NCBI GenBank assembly: GCA_009602725.1 | Contig: WELB01000190.1 | Span: 1-42,389, forward strand | Source: Spirogloea muscicola | Taxonomy: Eukaryota; Streptophyta; Zygnematophyceae; Spirogloeales; Spirogloeaceae | Length of the DNA: 42,389 nucleotides | Reading direction: 5' to 3' | Notes under the pieces: model-generated | The model's database searches: none | The model's input: the letters and a program-made list of their open reading frames with translations, nothing else | Told to the model about the DNA's origin: nothing | Position numbers and translations under genes: made by a program | Part shown: piece by piece, positions 1 to 13,700 of the stretch | How positions within the stretch are numbered: the stretch's first letter is position 1 | How the letters are laid out: the number at the start of each line of letters is the position of its first letter

Positions 1-793
1 GCGGCTGGTGCTACCTGCGCAGTCGCGCTGCGGGCGGCCCTCGCGCGCGCTCATATCTCACCTGCGGGATGATTACATCCTGCCGCGGAGCAACCCAGGC
101 ACGGGCTCAGGCCGCCACCGATACCGGGCAAGCCGGCTGCCAGCGGCCATCCTGGACGCACGGGCGCAAGCTGCTGAGCGGGCCATTGAGACGTGGGAGC
201 AGGGCGAGGCACCACCCGGCGGCAGTGGCGACGAGGAGCTCCCATTGTGGTGCATTGTCGTTGTCAACCGCACGTCGACGTCACGCCGGCTCGTCGACTT
301 TGATGTACTCCTGAGAGAGTTAGCCAAGATCATTTCTCCCCACCGCATCGAGGTTCGCTTCAAAGCTCCTGTCCAGCGTACAGACTAAGTCCACTCCTTC
401 TATAAGTTGTAATTAGATTGGGCTTCGTTCGTTCAGTACCTTCAAGATCAGTCATGGAGTGCTTCAGTCGTTTTGCTGGCTCTGCAGGTCTTTCACGATG
501 GGTTCACACCGGTGGAGCATGCGTGGCGTTTGTTTGGGCGGGCGAGGCTCCTCCTGGGCGTCCACGGCTCCGCGCTGACCAACATGCTCTACCTCCCGCC
601 CACCGCTGCTGTCCTGGAGCTCCGACCGCGTGGGTACAACAACGGCGTCTTCCGCTTCCTTGCCGCAATCTGCCAGCTTGACTACCTTCTGCTCTACGGT
701 GATGGCAATAAGACCACACCGCTCACCATCAGCTTGTCGGAAGTTGTGAATGTGGTGAAGAGCTTGCAACCGCGCTTTGAAGATGGGACTTGA
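1..793 (+). CDS. GT61-type glycosyltransferase, 3' part (partial)
   Basis: This is the 3' end of a gene that enters from the left edge. Two exons are visible: up to 370 (open from base 2) and 488-793, joined in phase 0 by a GT-AG intron, with the stop at 791-793. The first exon carries VVNRTSTSRRLVDF and the second carries LLLGVHGSALTNMLYLPP, followed by VLELRP. These are the arginine-containing strand and the G-x-H-G-x-x-L-T-N segment typical of the GT61/DUF563 family, which includes plant xylan xylosyl- and arabinosyltransferases and EOGT-like enzymes. Members are usually Golgi or ER type II membrane proteins that modify glycans. The N-terminal anchor is outside the window, so the donor sugar and location cannot be judged. 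Family call good; substrate unknown. Confidence 0.8.
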
Positions 794-1087
794 AGGTCGC
801 TTGCCCCCTTGTTCGATTCGATCGACCCAGTCAATGCAATCGAATGTGGGCACCTCTTCAGTGCACGTGCTTGCGAGGTTCTCATCTGGGGCGAAAGAGC
901 TTGCGCTGCTTTGCTTGGCCCTCCACAAGCTGCACACTCTGAGACCCAAGCACCCAAGCTGGCCGAGAGGCAATTGCACCTGGCCTTCCCTTGGCCCAAG
1001 ACTATGGGAGGAGAGAACAGGCAACGGCTAATGGCGAAGAACTGGAAAGAGCACCATCGTGCATGATGGGCAGTAACACGCGAGGGC
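794..1087. other. Intergenic, convergent gene ends
   Basis: This lies between the convergent 3' ends of the glycosyltransferase (+) and the RCC1-repeat gene (-). It presumably holds both 3' UTRs. I see no further gene, repeat or RNA in it. Confidence 0.4.
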
Positions 1088-4000
1088 TCAGAGCGTATGC
1101 ATCTTCCTTAGGAGGTCTTCCAGCTCCGGAGGCAGAAGCCCTGAGCCAGTCCAGCCCAGCATCGGATTCATTGGTGTGCTCAAAGAGAATCCAGGTTGCT
1201 GGAAGCTTGCTGGAGATCTATCCAAGGCTGAGCCAGTGGTGAGCGGCGTAGCCGAGGGTGAGGTCTTGGAAGGGGGAGGAGGTACGGTCGGCAACGGCTC
1301 TGGAGTCAGGGCGGAAGTGGTGGCCCGGGGGAGGTGGTCGGCCAGGTGCCTTTGGCAGAGCACGCGCACCTTGCGATCCAGAATCTCATCATCCACCTGC
1401 CGCGCCATGTTCTGGTAGAATGCCTAGCAAAAACAGATGTGGATGCTTATTGCGATGATAAGGTGGTTGTGCAAGTACAGAATTGTTGATATATACTGCA
1501 TGATTGGGAGACTGCAGACATCAGGCATAAGGACGGATTGACTTTACCATGCATCAGCAATAATGAGCCACGGGGATTAGTCTAAGTCACCTGTGTGATC
1601 TCAATCGAGGCATGTTCATTCACTATCAATCATGTTTGCTGCATCAAGTTGCAATGCTGACCTGCAGCTTGGCGAGGTCCACTACAGAAGCAGCTCGCAA
1701 GCTCCTGGCCCAGTCTTCGAGCAGAGCAGGGCCTCCGTCCACTAGTTTGCTAAAGAGTGCTGATGACGAGGCGCCAGAAAGGTGGAGGGCAGCAATCAGG
1801 TTTTCATTCTTCAAACGAAATTTGCAAGCCATGCTATCCTCCTACTTTGCAGTCATCTGGACCCTGACAAGCAGATCCTGGAACCTTGCATGCTGCGATC
1901 CAAGGCAAGCTTTGCTGATCTCGGGTAGGAGGAAGAAATTGTCATCTAGCTACCGCTCAGACAGCCAAGGGAGCTCACCAGCCTGCATGGTCGCAAGCTG
2001 GCGCTGCTGCATGCTGAGATGCGAGCTGAGCTCTTCCAGCTCACGAGTCAGAGCAGCCACTGTCTTCTCCAGCCGCCCAGCATCTGCAGCCTGCACTCTC
2101 CCATACTGTCAGAGTGCATCAGTGAAGTCTTTTTGGATACACTGCAATACAGAGCAACATCTGGCCTGCTCTTTGCAACCTTGGTATTCCCAGGCTAGAG
2201 CCGATGTAGGGACTGTAACTTGCTAGTGTGGCAAAGCGAGTTCGTTATGCTCAACGCACTTGCCAGTGAGGCATTGCAGGAGCACTCTGTGCACACCAGA
2301 GTCTGCAGTGGCAGTCAGTACCTGTGCAGTGGGCGCGCTCTCTGGAGTCACCTCGTTCTGGACTGCCTCAGAAAAGTTTCTGAAAAAGTAATAAACAGAA
2401 GAGGATGAATTAATAGTGATGTGGTAGGCAGAATTCTTGTCAAGGTTACTGCTACAATAATTGTGACAACATTAAATCAAGTCAGGTCATTGCATCGACC
2501 TTGACAACAGCTATGCTTAGCCCATGTGACAGCTGCCTTCCAGTGTTGCAGCTTGTCAAGCTCAACAGTTGCCGTGCCATGCTGGTCAAACGTTAAGGAA
2601 AGCACCGATGCGTACAGGCAGCTTGCACCCGGTGGTGGCGGCCATGCCACGCGCTGCGGGAGATAGCTGTCTACGCAGGTCCCATTCCCCAGCTCGCCGC
2701 TCTGATTTCGGCCCCAGGCTAACAACGTCCTTCCCTGCAGCGTATACATGATGCAAGACATTGAACATACACTGTCTGTCTAAGTTGTTCAGTAAGTCAC
2801 ACAAGCCCTACTCTCAGTCACCTGATGGCTTCTGCAGAACGATGTCGTTTTGCTGAGGTAATTGCAAGAATGGCTGTGGACGTTTGAGGCTGCCAGATAC
2901 TCCTTCAAGTGCAGGGCTAGGCTTTCATCCAAAAGCTAGAGATCTCACCTCATCACAAACAGCCACAGTGTGCGCAGCGCCGCAGGTGATGCTCTGCACG
3001 GGCCCACAGTCATACGGCAATGGCACGCGGATCGGCACGAATGCCGGCCCGGCATCGGCCCCCGGAGGCCCCAAGTCCGGGCAGAGGCCTAGGCCACCTG
3101 CCATGCCCCAGGCAAAGACGGCGCCGCCGCCCACCACAACGCAGGAGTGGAAGAGACCGCAAGCCACAGCAGCAATTGATTCCTCCCTTGGCAGGCCTTG
3201 CACTTGCGTCGGCTGCGCTTGGCTGCACTCATAAGGTATCGAGGAGAAAGAGACTGTCACAGTAATGATGAAGCACCTCGTAAGTCTGCCGCTACTTCTA
3301 ATTTTATTGTGTGTTCACACGCACTGACACCCACACTTGCTAATCTGAGTCTTACCTTGCAGATGTTCCCAAGCCCAGCTGACCATCTGAGCCAAGGCCG
3401 AAGGTCCAGCACACAGAGCCCAGCGAGCTCCCTGCTGGCTGGGCCGCCGAGGCGTCCGGAGTACTGGGACCTGCGAGCAGGGTGTCTGCGGAGCTCTTGG
3501 CAGGGCCGGTCACCACCACGCTGTGAAAGGCGCCGCAAGCAAAGGTCACGACCTGGCCAACAGCAGGCGTGCACAGCTCCAACACACAATGGGGTATGCT
3601 CCGGAATGCAGTATCGCCCAAGCCCAGCTGGCCATGCTGGTTCGAGCCCCACGCATAGAGCTCCGCGGGCATTGCGCCATGCTTTCCATCTGTCAAACTG
3701 AGGTCAGCAGGGACCGCACAGCTGCGGAGGACCGCAATTGTGGCCAGCACGTGCTCGCTTCCACAAGCCACGGCCAGGACGGTAGTGCTGAGCGGAAGCC
3801 AGAGCCTCTTAGGGACCGTGAGTATCTGGAGCTCCTTGACTATCAGTGTCTTCTCCACACCATCGACAAGCTGTCTGCTGGCATCGGTGCGTGACAACAG
3901 TGCCTCTTGGTTGTCACAGGAAGTTGCTGTTTGCTCCCTGGTGCCGGCTCGACTGCTGTCCTCGGCTGCACTCTCTGCCTCCACGCCCGTGCGCTGACAG

Positions 4001-5375
4001 TGCAGGCTTCCCAAGGGTGGAGCATGGACAGGAGCAGGGCAGCGGCCCCATAACCAGAGGCCGCCATCAGCGTCGATGGCCGCGGACATCATACCTCCCG
4101 CCGCCACGGCCGCAATGTGCACGTCCTGGCCCGCCTCTGTAAATTGGACGGGTTTGGGTATGGAGTACGGCGAGTCCTGCTCGCCGCGCCCGAGCTGTCC
4201 ATCTGCACGACACCTACATCAAGGATTGACTCGCGAATGCAAACATGCCTGGCAGTTGATGAAACCTATCCTCGAATAAGTGCAGTGCAGACCTGACAAT
4301 CTAACTCAGAGCCAGGCTGTTCGATCATAGTACTATCTTGGCAAAAGGTGACCATGTTGCCTGATTTGAAACTGCACATATGCAGCTTATTTGAGCAGTG
4401 ATTGCCTGAGCAGCATGTCATTATCCAGTACTCCCAGACTGCAGGATACAGGCATCATAGCCCCAAGTCCACACCGTGCCTCGCCCTGCAAAGCGCGCCA
4501 GCAGAGGTCCTGGATTTATAGCAGTCAGACTGTCACACTGACACGCGCTGCCGCAAGTAGGTTACCAGTCGGTGATATGGAGCACAACGCTTGGAAAGGT
4601 AGCCTTTGGTTGAGATACAGCTGATGCTGGTCTCACCTATAATTGCAAAGGACAAGTGCTGTGGGTTGACAAAGGCTATGCAATCGCTGGTGTTCGTAGG
4701 GTGGCTGCTTGCCTGTCAGAGCGAGGCCGTGATATGCGCCTGCGGCCGCAGCGACGACGCACTCCTCCTCTGCAGCTTCCAGCCCTGCATTCAGAGCTCA
4801 GCGCGCCAGCCGCTGTCGCTGATTGTAGCAAGCCGGTGATGTTCAGGCCTTGCGAGCTACGTGCACAGGTCCCTCTGCTGGCTCAATCGCCGTTGCAGCT
4901 TTGAGGTTGTTGCCCGAGTGTTCACGAACCTTACAAACCTCACTGTAGCGTCAGGACCCGTATACATAGTTGGTGTGGAACTACGCACCTAATGGCAGTG
5001 GACTGACGGCAGGCGGCCGGCTGTCTGGCACTGAACTCCGTAGGCCGACTTGCAGCGGGAGCGCCGCGTCCTCCAAGACGCCCGTGCCGAGGCGACCAAA
5101 GCCGCCGCGGCCCCAGGCGGCCAGGCGGCCCTCATCTGCGGCCATCACGGGAGACGTGTGCCAGACCCGCTCGCCGCTTCTCGTCATCGCACATCCGAGG
5201 GCCAGCTCGAGGCCGCCAGCCGAAATGGCAGTTCACAGGCAAGCGGCGGCGGCCAGCGGCCGCGAAGGTGCCGCCAGGCCTTTGAGGAGCACTGATCAGC
5301 GCGGCGGAGCATCGTCTCACCTGTCACGACGAGCGTGTGCGCCTCGCCCGCGGCGGCGCAGCGCACGGCGGCCAT
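1088..5375 (-). CDS. RCC1-repeat protein with C-terminal coiled coil
   Basis: RCC1 repeats build a seven-bladed propeller used in guanine-nucleotide exchange or as a protein-binding platform. Exons (low..high, minus strand): 5321-5375 (start, MAAVRCAAAGEAHTLVVT), about 5037-5135, 4713-4769, 4432-4485, 3356-4202, 2949-3222, about 2600-2734, 2322-2379, 1979-2105, probably one near 1860-1910, 1662-1833 and 1088-1411. Repeat signatures include AAWGRGGFGRLGTG, VWTWGYD, WLWGRC, AWGSNQHGQLGLGD, FGLGSDGQLGLGT, FAWGMAGGLGL and AWGRNQSGELGNG. The exon at 1979-2105 is a heptad-like coiled coil (RLEKTVAALTRELEELSSHL). The last exon reads NMARQVDDEILDRK, then a Pro/Ser/Thr-rich stretch, and ends LLPPELEDLLRKMHTL. 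The large 3356-4202 exon has a roughly 90-residue insert between blades. The intron after 4713 looks GC-AG. The family is sure; the function of this member is not known. Boundaries near 2600, 1900 and 5037 are uncertain. Confidence 0.8.
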
Positions 5376-5431
5376 GGCGCCGCCGGACGCCGCCGCGAGT
5401 GCGACGGCGGTGCAGGCCGGCGGGAAGTGCG

Positions 5432-5439
5432 TGTATATT
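5432..5439 (-). promoter_or_regulatory. Possible TATA-like box of RCC1-repeat gene
   Basis: TAATATAC on the minus strand, about 60 bases upstream of the chosen ATG at 5375. An in-frame open stretch continues upstream to 5534, so the box is only meaningful if 5375 is the true start. Weak evidence. Confidence 0.25.
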
Positions 5440-5523
5440 AAGAGATGGGGAGGCCATGTGTGGCCAAGTACAAAGGCAAGCACATTGGACAAATGTACGT
5501 CACCTGCTGCTAAGCTGATCCGC

Positions 5524-6270
5524 TCAGTAACCACGAGTCAGCACATAGAGGTCGCTAGCTGACGCTCGAATACCGGACGGCAATTGACTAGCTCTTGTGC
5601 CAGCAGCTAAGGCTCGACCAGCTTTCTGATGCAGAGCATACGCCTGAGCTCGTTGCAGACAGGTTGACACTCGACGTCGCAGAAATGACAGATAGGCTGC
5701 CGGCATACCCATCTGGGCTGGGAGCATATCCTCGCGTCGTGCATATCCCAGACTCGCTATGTTCTCGAGTAGGGTATGGAAGCGAGGACCCAAGCAGCCG
5801 AAAGTGTCGATTGCGGCCGGGAGGAGGTGGTCACTGCGGGGGTAGTCTGAGTAGTGTCGGAGCTTTTTCTGCTCAGCACCTCCCACTGCGTGGCCAGCAA
5901 TGTGTGTGGAAGCGGAACTCTTGTATGCCTCAGTCACCACCACATCAACCAAAGCTCGTGGGCCTCCGCCAGGTTGTACACCCACAATGTCCAGGGTGCG
6001 ACGGTGATGGCCTCCCTGGGAATCCGTGGTGATGGGCATTACATTGCTCACTTCAACGATGGCGCGGTAGCCGGCGTCGCGCATCAAGCCCGCCAGGGCG
6101 TCCCGTAGGAGATTGTGGACGCCCACCACCTCAGGGCCTGTGGGACACCGCAGCATGTGGGTGGCTAGGTCTCCGCCCTCCGTACGGAAGCCACACTCAC
6201 ACTGAGTTACTCCAATCAGGCAGGTCGAGGGCAGGCCCAGGCGGGAAGGGTGCTGCACGGCTGCCTGCAA
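5524..6270 (-). mobile_element. Non-LTR retrotransposon 3' fragment (zinc finger plus endonuclease-like domain)
   Basis: This is an open frame of about 248 codons with no proper start; an in-frame stop lies immediately upstream at its 5' edge. It begins with a Cys-His cluster (CECGF, then HMLRC), followed by a segment resembling the restriction-like endonuclease domain that ends some non-LTR elements: RRTLDIVG, then ALVDVVVTEAY, then AEQKKLRHYSDYP and FGCLGPRFHTLL. The C terminus reads FLRRRVSTCLQRAQAYALHQ, then AGRALA. No reverse transcriptase precedes it, so this is a 5'-truncated insertion, as expected from target-primed reverse transcription. Related C-terminal pieces occur at 31995, 35590, 36591 and 37985. 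It lies between the RCC1-repeat gene and the inositol synthase gene. The exact clade is not determined. Confidence 0.7.
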
Positions 6271-6913
6271 CTATCAGGAGAAGAACGCGGCTGCTGATAT
6301 ACACACAGCTGCTGTTAGAGCCAGCCAGGTGCATACAGATGGTGTTCATTGATATATATTGGGGAGCTCCAGGCTAGGCAGAGCCAGGGCGCTCCTAGTA
6401 CTCCAGTGTCAGCAGTGGGAGAGCTGCTGTACGTCTGCACTGGGAGCTGACGTGCGATTGATCGAGTGCACCGACAAAGGCTTGGATACTGCCATTGCAT
6501 AAACAATTTGGCAGACCTGTAATGTGTTCTACTAAGAATCTGAACAAGCTTCAAGTGCTTACAAAGTCCTCGGATTGCGACTCGCAGATCACCATTCTGC
6601 ACGGGCTGCCAAGCAAAAAGCAGCACTCTGTAACACTAAGAATCTAAGCAATGTACCTAGAGCTGGGAGGTCGTGCACGGGGAGTGCATCTAGCTGCAAG
6701 TGCACAGGACTCCACAAATTGGTCTAATGTGCTGGACTTGGCGCAGGCCTAACGGAGTCTGTACCAGATCAAGCCTGGCCAAGGTGCCACTACTCTCAAT
6801 CCACTATGTCTAGCTCGGAGGCCCAAGTAATGGGTGGGCGTCGTGCACTTTCTCTGGCCTAAAGATTTGTCAGCAGATCAGCTCTATGTCACAAGATAAG
6901 CCCGTCCCGCATG
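6271..6913. other. Intergenic, no gene seen
   Basis: Upstream of the retrotransposon fragment and downstream of the inositol synthase stop. Short open frames occur but none shows a recognisable domain or sensible splicing. Part must be the synthase 3' UTR. Confidence 0.35.
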
Positions 6914-9877
<2,964 letters not shown>

Positions 9878-10058
9878 GGCAGCCAGAACCGCCGGCTGGG
9901 AGCCCGCGCGCCTTCCACCGCCGCTCCTCTTCTCTTAAGCCGCAGGCGCACGGCGCTCGTCTCGATGCCGCAGCGGGCTGCGCCGCGAGAAGTGGCTGCG
10001 CCCGTCGCTCGTGAGCTGCGCTCAGGCCACCCTTTAGCGGTCCCCGAGTACCGCCGCG

Positions 10059-10090
<32 letters not shown>

Positions 10091-10930
10091 TGCTGCGGCT
10101 CAGAAGAGCTCGCTCGCAGCCGCCGTCGCCGCCCGCAGCGCCGCAGAGAGCGCCGCGAACGCCGCGCGGGTGACGGAATGGGGGCACGGCGCGGCCGGCG
10201 GCCTGGCCTGGTCCTGTGGAGCTTTGAGGCGGGCTGGCGGGCGGGAAGCTGCGGGCATGCAGGTGCCGTGGCCCATGGGAGCGCCAACAATAAACGATAC
10301 GACTATTATTGGACGGGTAAATACACATCGCCACGGATGCAGTAGGGTTGAGCTTGGAGATGCGAAGGCCCGGAACACCTCCCGTCCTCCGCTTTGCGGA
10401 AGCGCCTTGAGACACAGCCACGGTCACATCACAGTCATGAGCCCGGAGTTCGTTCCTGGGCCGAACTATTCCGGCACTGCTGGAACTCTGACATATCTCA
10501 GATTAGCGAGCCACCACGCGGCAAAACTTCAAAGTGGCTTTACTATCACAGCCCCAGTAAATGCATGCACGCCAAATGGCGCCGGCCGCAGCGGTCGAGA
10601 CGAGGCAAAACTGACGGCGGCGCGCGCGGGAGGCCCGCCTGACGTGGTACTCACAGAGACGCGGCCGGCTCCCTCCGTACCAGGCTACAACCAGCCGCCC
10701 CACTAAGATTCTGTCATAATGACTAGTCTTACCTCCGTAGCCCAGGTACTGGAAGCTACCATGAGGCCCGTCGCTTTGCCCGCATTCTCAGGATATCTAC
10801 TGTTCATTCTTCCTCGCTTTCCATTCCTCTCCTCTTCATTTCATATATTCGGCTAGCCAGAGGTTCGCCCTCTACTGGGAGAGTATCTTCTCCCTGGCTG
10901 GCTCTCGGAAAAGAGTAACACAAGGGCTGA
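9878..10930. other. GC-rich 5' region of MIPS, no gene seen
   Basis: Upstream of the synthase ATG. The first 350 bases are very GC-rich and hold a CCG tract (10061-10090). The rest becomes more balanced, with a pyrimidine-rich stretch near 10800-10850. Long open frames here are by-products of the GC-rich repeats. It probably contains the synthase promoter and 5' UTR. Confidence 0.4.
10061..10090. repeat. CCG trinucleotide tract
   Basis: About ten perfect CCG units on the plus strand (CGG on the gene's own strand), roughly 185 bases upstream of the MIPS start, so likely in its 5' UTR or promoter. Confidence 0.9.
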
Positions 10931-11017
10931 GTGGTAAATTTCAAATGAAGGGTCTTGGGCCCTTGGAGTACTTTGGGGGGTAATCAAATGAAGCGAGATA
11001 GAAGCAGAAGACCAAGA

Positions 11018-11313
11018 CTAGCGACACCGGCACTGGCATTGGCCACTAGCCGCGCCTCCGCCGCGGCCATGGCGGCCATGGCGGTCATGGCATTGCAGCG
11101 CCCGGCGCTGGCGCCGCCAATGTCGCTGCCGCGAAAATTCAAGTGAATTGCCATGCCGGCAGCAACGGCAGCAGCGGCGGCGGCGGCCGTGCAGACGCAT
11201 GGCGCATCGGGCGTGGCAGAGGCGCAGCTGGAGGCTCGACCACTGGAAGGCCGGCGAGCCGAAGGCCCGGCCGAGTGGCCAACGCCAGTGCCGGCGTCGC
11301 CAGCCTCGGCCTG
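11018..11313. repeat. Inverted repeat with about 45-base arms
   Basis: The segment at about 11018-11062 (centred on GACACCGGCACTGGCATTGG) recurs in reverse complement at about 11268-11313 with a few mismatches. As a result the same peptide, VANASAGVASLGL, can be read on the minus strand from the left arm and on the plus strand from the right arm. The spacer is about 205 bases and contains GCC/GGC runs. Confidence 0.7.
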
Positions 11314-11458
11314 GCAGTGAGGCGCGGCCCAGCCACTCTGGCCCCACTGCCGCGCACCTGGAGTCACTGAGCGGCGGCTTCTCAGGCGCCAGCTCCGGGG
11401 CTCGCCGCGCTTGTCCACTGCCAGCTCTGAGGAGGGCACTCCGCGGCCCCTAGAACCT

Positions 11459-11513
11459 CAAGCCTAAACCCTAGTCCTAAACCCTTAACCGTAAACCCTT
11501 AAACTAAAACTTA
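11459..11513. repeat. Degenerate telomere-like repeats
   Basis: Several variants of CCCTAAA in a row (for example CCTAAACCCTAG, CCTAAACCCTTAA and GTAAACCCTTAAA). This resembles a decayed interstitial array of the plant-type telomere repeat. Confidence 0.7.
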
Positions 11514-12429
11514 AGCCGACATCCCTTGGAGGACTGTGGCGACTGCGGCGCGGGTGGCACTGGCCACTCGCTCCTGCCGAGACGCCACTGCCACCACCAC
11601 CGTCGCCGCTGCTGCCGCACTCGTTAGCGTCCTCCGCAGCCATTCTGAGGCCGTCGCTAGAGGTGCTGGGACGAGCCCACAAGGGCTGACAGGCGCTCTC
11701 GTACGTCACGCGCGACGGGCTCCGAGGGAGGCCGGATGCAACGGCGGCAGAGACAGCGGGCGAGCCGCGGCCCGACAGTGTGCAGTCGGGGCTGTCCCCC
11801 TGAGACCTCCTCGACGCATCCAGCAAGCGCCGGCCTGGCCTCCGGCAGCCGCAGCGGCGGCCCACCCACCACGCAGTGCATCGCCGCCAGGGAGCGACAG
11901 AGAGCCCATTACAGCATATGTGCGCACGCTGCAGAAGATTGTGTCAATCGGCACAGCGATTGACACCGCGTATGTGCTTGAGGAGACCCATCCGTCCCAT
12001 CCGTTGTGTCCGTCAGCTGCAGCACCAGATGAAGGGCTTGCTACAGGAACAAAGCGGCAGGGACTCCAACGCAAGGCCACCGAAATCGCCAGAAATGCTG
12101 GGGGCTCCTGCAGGCGGTGACGCAACGGTGTCGTCAGGCCCAGGGCCTGCACCTCCGACGACTTCTGCGGCAGCAAGAGGTATGAGATTGACAACATAGG
12201 CGGACAGGGTTAGGAAAGGTAACTTGCGGTTGACGTTGGCCCTCCTGGTTGAAGGCATGACGCCTGTTGTACCTATAGTCCACGGGAACAACTTCTCGAC
12301 CTGGGTTCAAGGCCATGTGGGCGTAGAGATTCAGCGGTCGGTGTTGACGGTCAATGCACGTCTGCAGCATCTGCGCAGGTGCAGCATTGGTCTAGTGTGC
12401 CCCGCGTCGGTCTGCCAGAGAGCCCAAGA

Positions 12430-13160
12430 ACCAGCAACGAAGACTGTGTACAGTCCCAACATGTCGCAAACCGTGTTGATGGCAAATCTGGCCTTGGGGT
12501 GATTTTCTCGCGTGTCCACCATGATGTCCATGATATCCATGATCCATGATGTCCATGATGTATCCAACGTCCTTGGTCTGCCTCGCTTGTACTGCATGTA
12601 GGAACTTCATGATCGGCTTAGAGAGAGCCGTCTCAGGGTGACTAGATCCTCTACCTAAGCCAATCTGGCTAAATCCCTGAAACGGAAGCCAGCTGTGACC
12701 AGGTCTACACTAGGCAAGCGGTTCAGCGCTGGGCTGTTAGCTGCCTCTTGTATATTTTGTGGGGAAACCCTGCCAAGCATCATTTGGACATATTAAAAAA
12801 CGAGTACCCATTGTTACTTACTGGTTCTACATTCCTCCAGTGGGACTGGTTGTTCCCACAGGATATACGAGAGGCAGCTAACACCCCAGCGCTGAACCGC
12901 TTGCCTAGTGTGGTCCTGGTCACAGCTGGCTTCCATTTCAGCATTTTAGCCAGATTGGCTTAGGTAGAGGATTTAGTCTCACTGAGACGGCTCTCTCTTA
13001 GCCATTCATGTAGTTCCTACGGGCAGTACAAGCGAGGCAGACCAAGGACGCTGGCTTATTGTGGAGAACGTGGAGCCGCGAGAACCTCACTCCAAGGCCA
13101 GATTTAAATGTCAACACGGTCTGCGATGTGTTGGGACCTTACACAGTCATGGGTGCTGCA
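12430..13160. repeat. Large foldback: arms of about 320 bases, 80-base loop
   Basis: The left arm (about 12430-12771) is the imperfect reverse complement of the right arm (about 12851-13160). Matching blocks, read in the right-arm direction, include GAGGCAGCTAACA, GCGCTGAACCGCTTGCCTAG, GTCACAGCTGGCTTCC, TTTAGCCAGATTGGCTTAGG, GAGACGGCTCTCTCT and GCGAGGCAGACCAAGGACG. The left arm carries an extra ATGGACATC/ATGGATATC microsatellite (12515-12560). This may be a foldback transposon or two head-to-head copies of a repeat. The transcript of either strand would form a long hairpin. Confidence 0.85.
12515..12560. repeat. CATGATGTC-type microsatellite
   Basis: Short tandem units of TGATGTCCA and TGATATCCA interrupt the left arm of the foldback and are missing from the right arm. 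Confidence 0.75.
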
Positions 13161-13309
13161 TTCTTAGCTTCAGTATTGGGTTTGTCAAAGTACATACGTT
13201 CAATCTAGGATAGGTTTGGTATGCAAGACTGCAGCCCTATCTCAATTCTACAGGATGTATAACAAACTGTGAGCAAGGAACAGGGACCCACAAGAGGGAT
13301 CACGACAGA

Positions 13310-13700
13310 CAACAGATGGCACAGGTGCCTTACAAGAAGGCAGTGGGATCTTATATGTACAGGTCAACCCTGTCTAAGGTTATCCTCCATTAGCTTATAT
13401 CCTGTATAACGTTATCAGATTCTGGCAGACTGAGTACAGGCCTATATCTAATATAGGATATTATTTCATCTCATTCCATTATATCCTGTTTATCGTTATA
13501 CAAACCTCCCCAACCGACCATATTACCTCAGACAGGGTTGACTGGTATGTAGCTGTTGCAGATATAGCAGCAGCAGTGGGAGTGGTTGCTCAATTTGTAC
13601 AATGTCCTGGTTGAGAACATTGGCAAGCTGTGAAGAGGATCATGAGATACTTGCATGGAAGCAAGACGGAAGAAGCTAAATGTCTGCAGTCCCACTCCCT
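13310..13700 (+). mobile_element. Ty1/copia polymerase fragment, disrupted
   Basis: On the plus strand the sequence reads QQMAQVPYKKAVGSYMY (13310-13360), then after an insertion VAVADIAAAVGVVAQFV (13548-13598), then, past a stop, EHWQAVKRIMRYLHGS (about 13614-13660). This is the C-terminal end of the copia reverse transcriptase, normally a PYREAVGSLMYL-type motif followed by RPDI, AVG and HW-AVKRILRYLKGT. It is a dead remnant with a stop codon and a nested element (13363-13542). No LTRs are seen nearby. Confidence 0.75.
13363..13542. mobile_element. MITE-like element, 180 bp, nested in copia fragment
   Basis: The ends are inverted repeats: GTCAACCCTGTCTAAGGT at the left and the complement of GTCAACCCTGTCTGAGGT at the right. 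The interior is AT-rich (TATATCCTGTATAACG, and a similar TATATCCTGTTTATCG) with no coding capacity. TATGTA occurs just outside both ends and may be part of a target duplication. It splits the copia reading frame, so it inserted later. Confidence 0.75.

Larger units (their letters stand above)
10931..12430. other. GC-rich non-coding stretch with repeats
   Basis: No recognisable protein. Open frames on both strands are Ala/Arg/Ser-rich and show no domain. It holds an inverted repeat (11018-11313) and telomere-like DNA (11459-11513), listed separately. A divergent, unrecognised gene around 11536-12200 cannot be excluded. Confidence 0.35.

Noticed and set aside
11536-12120. A 194-codon plus-strand frame
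   Set aside because: Ala/Arg/Thr-rich with no motif; the same region is also open on the minus strand, so openness reflects GC content.
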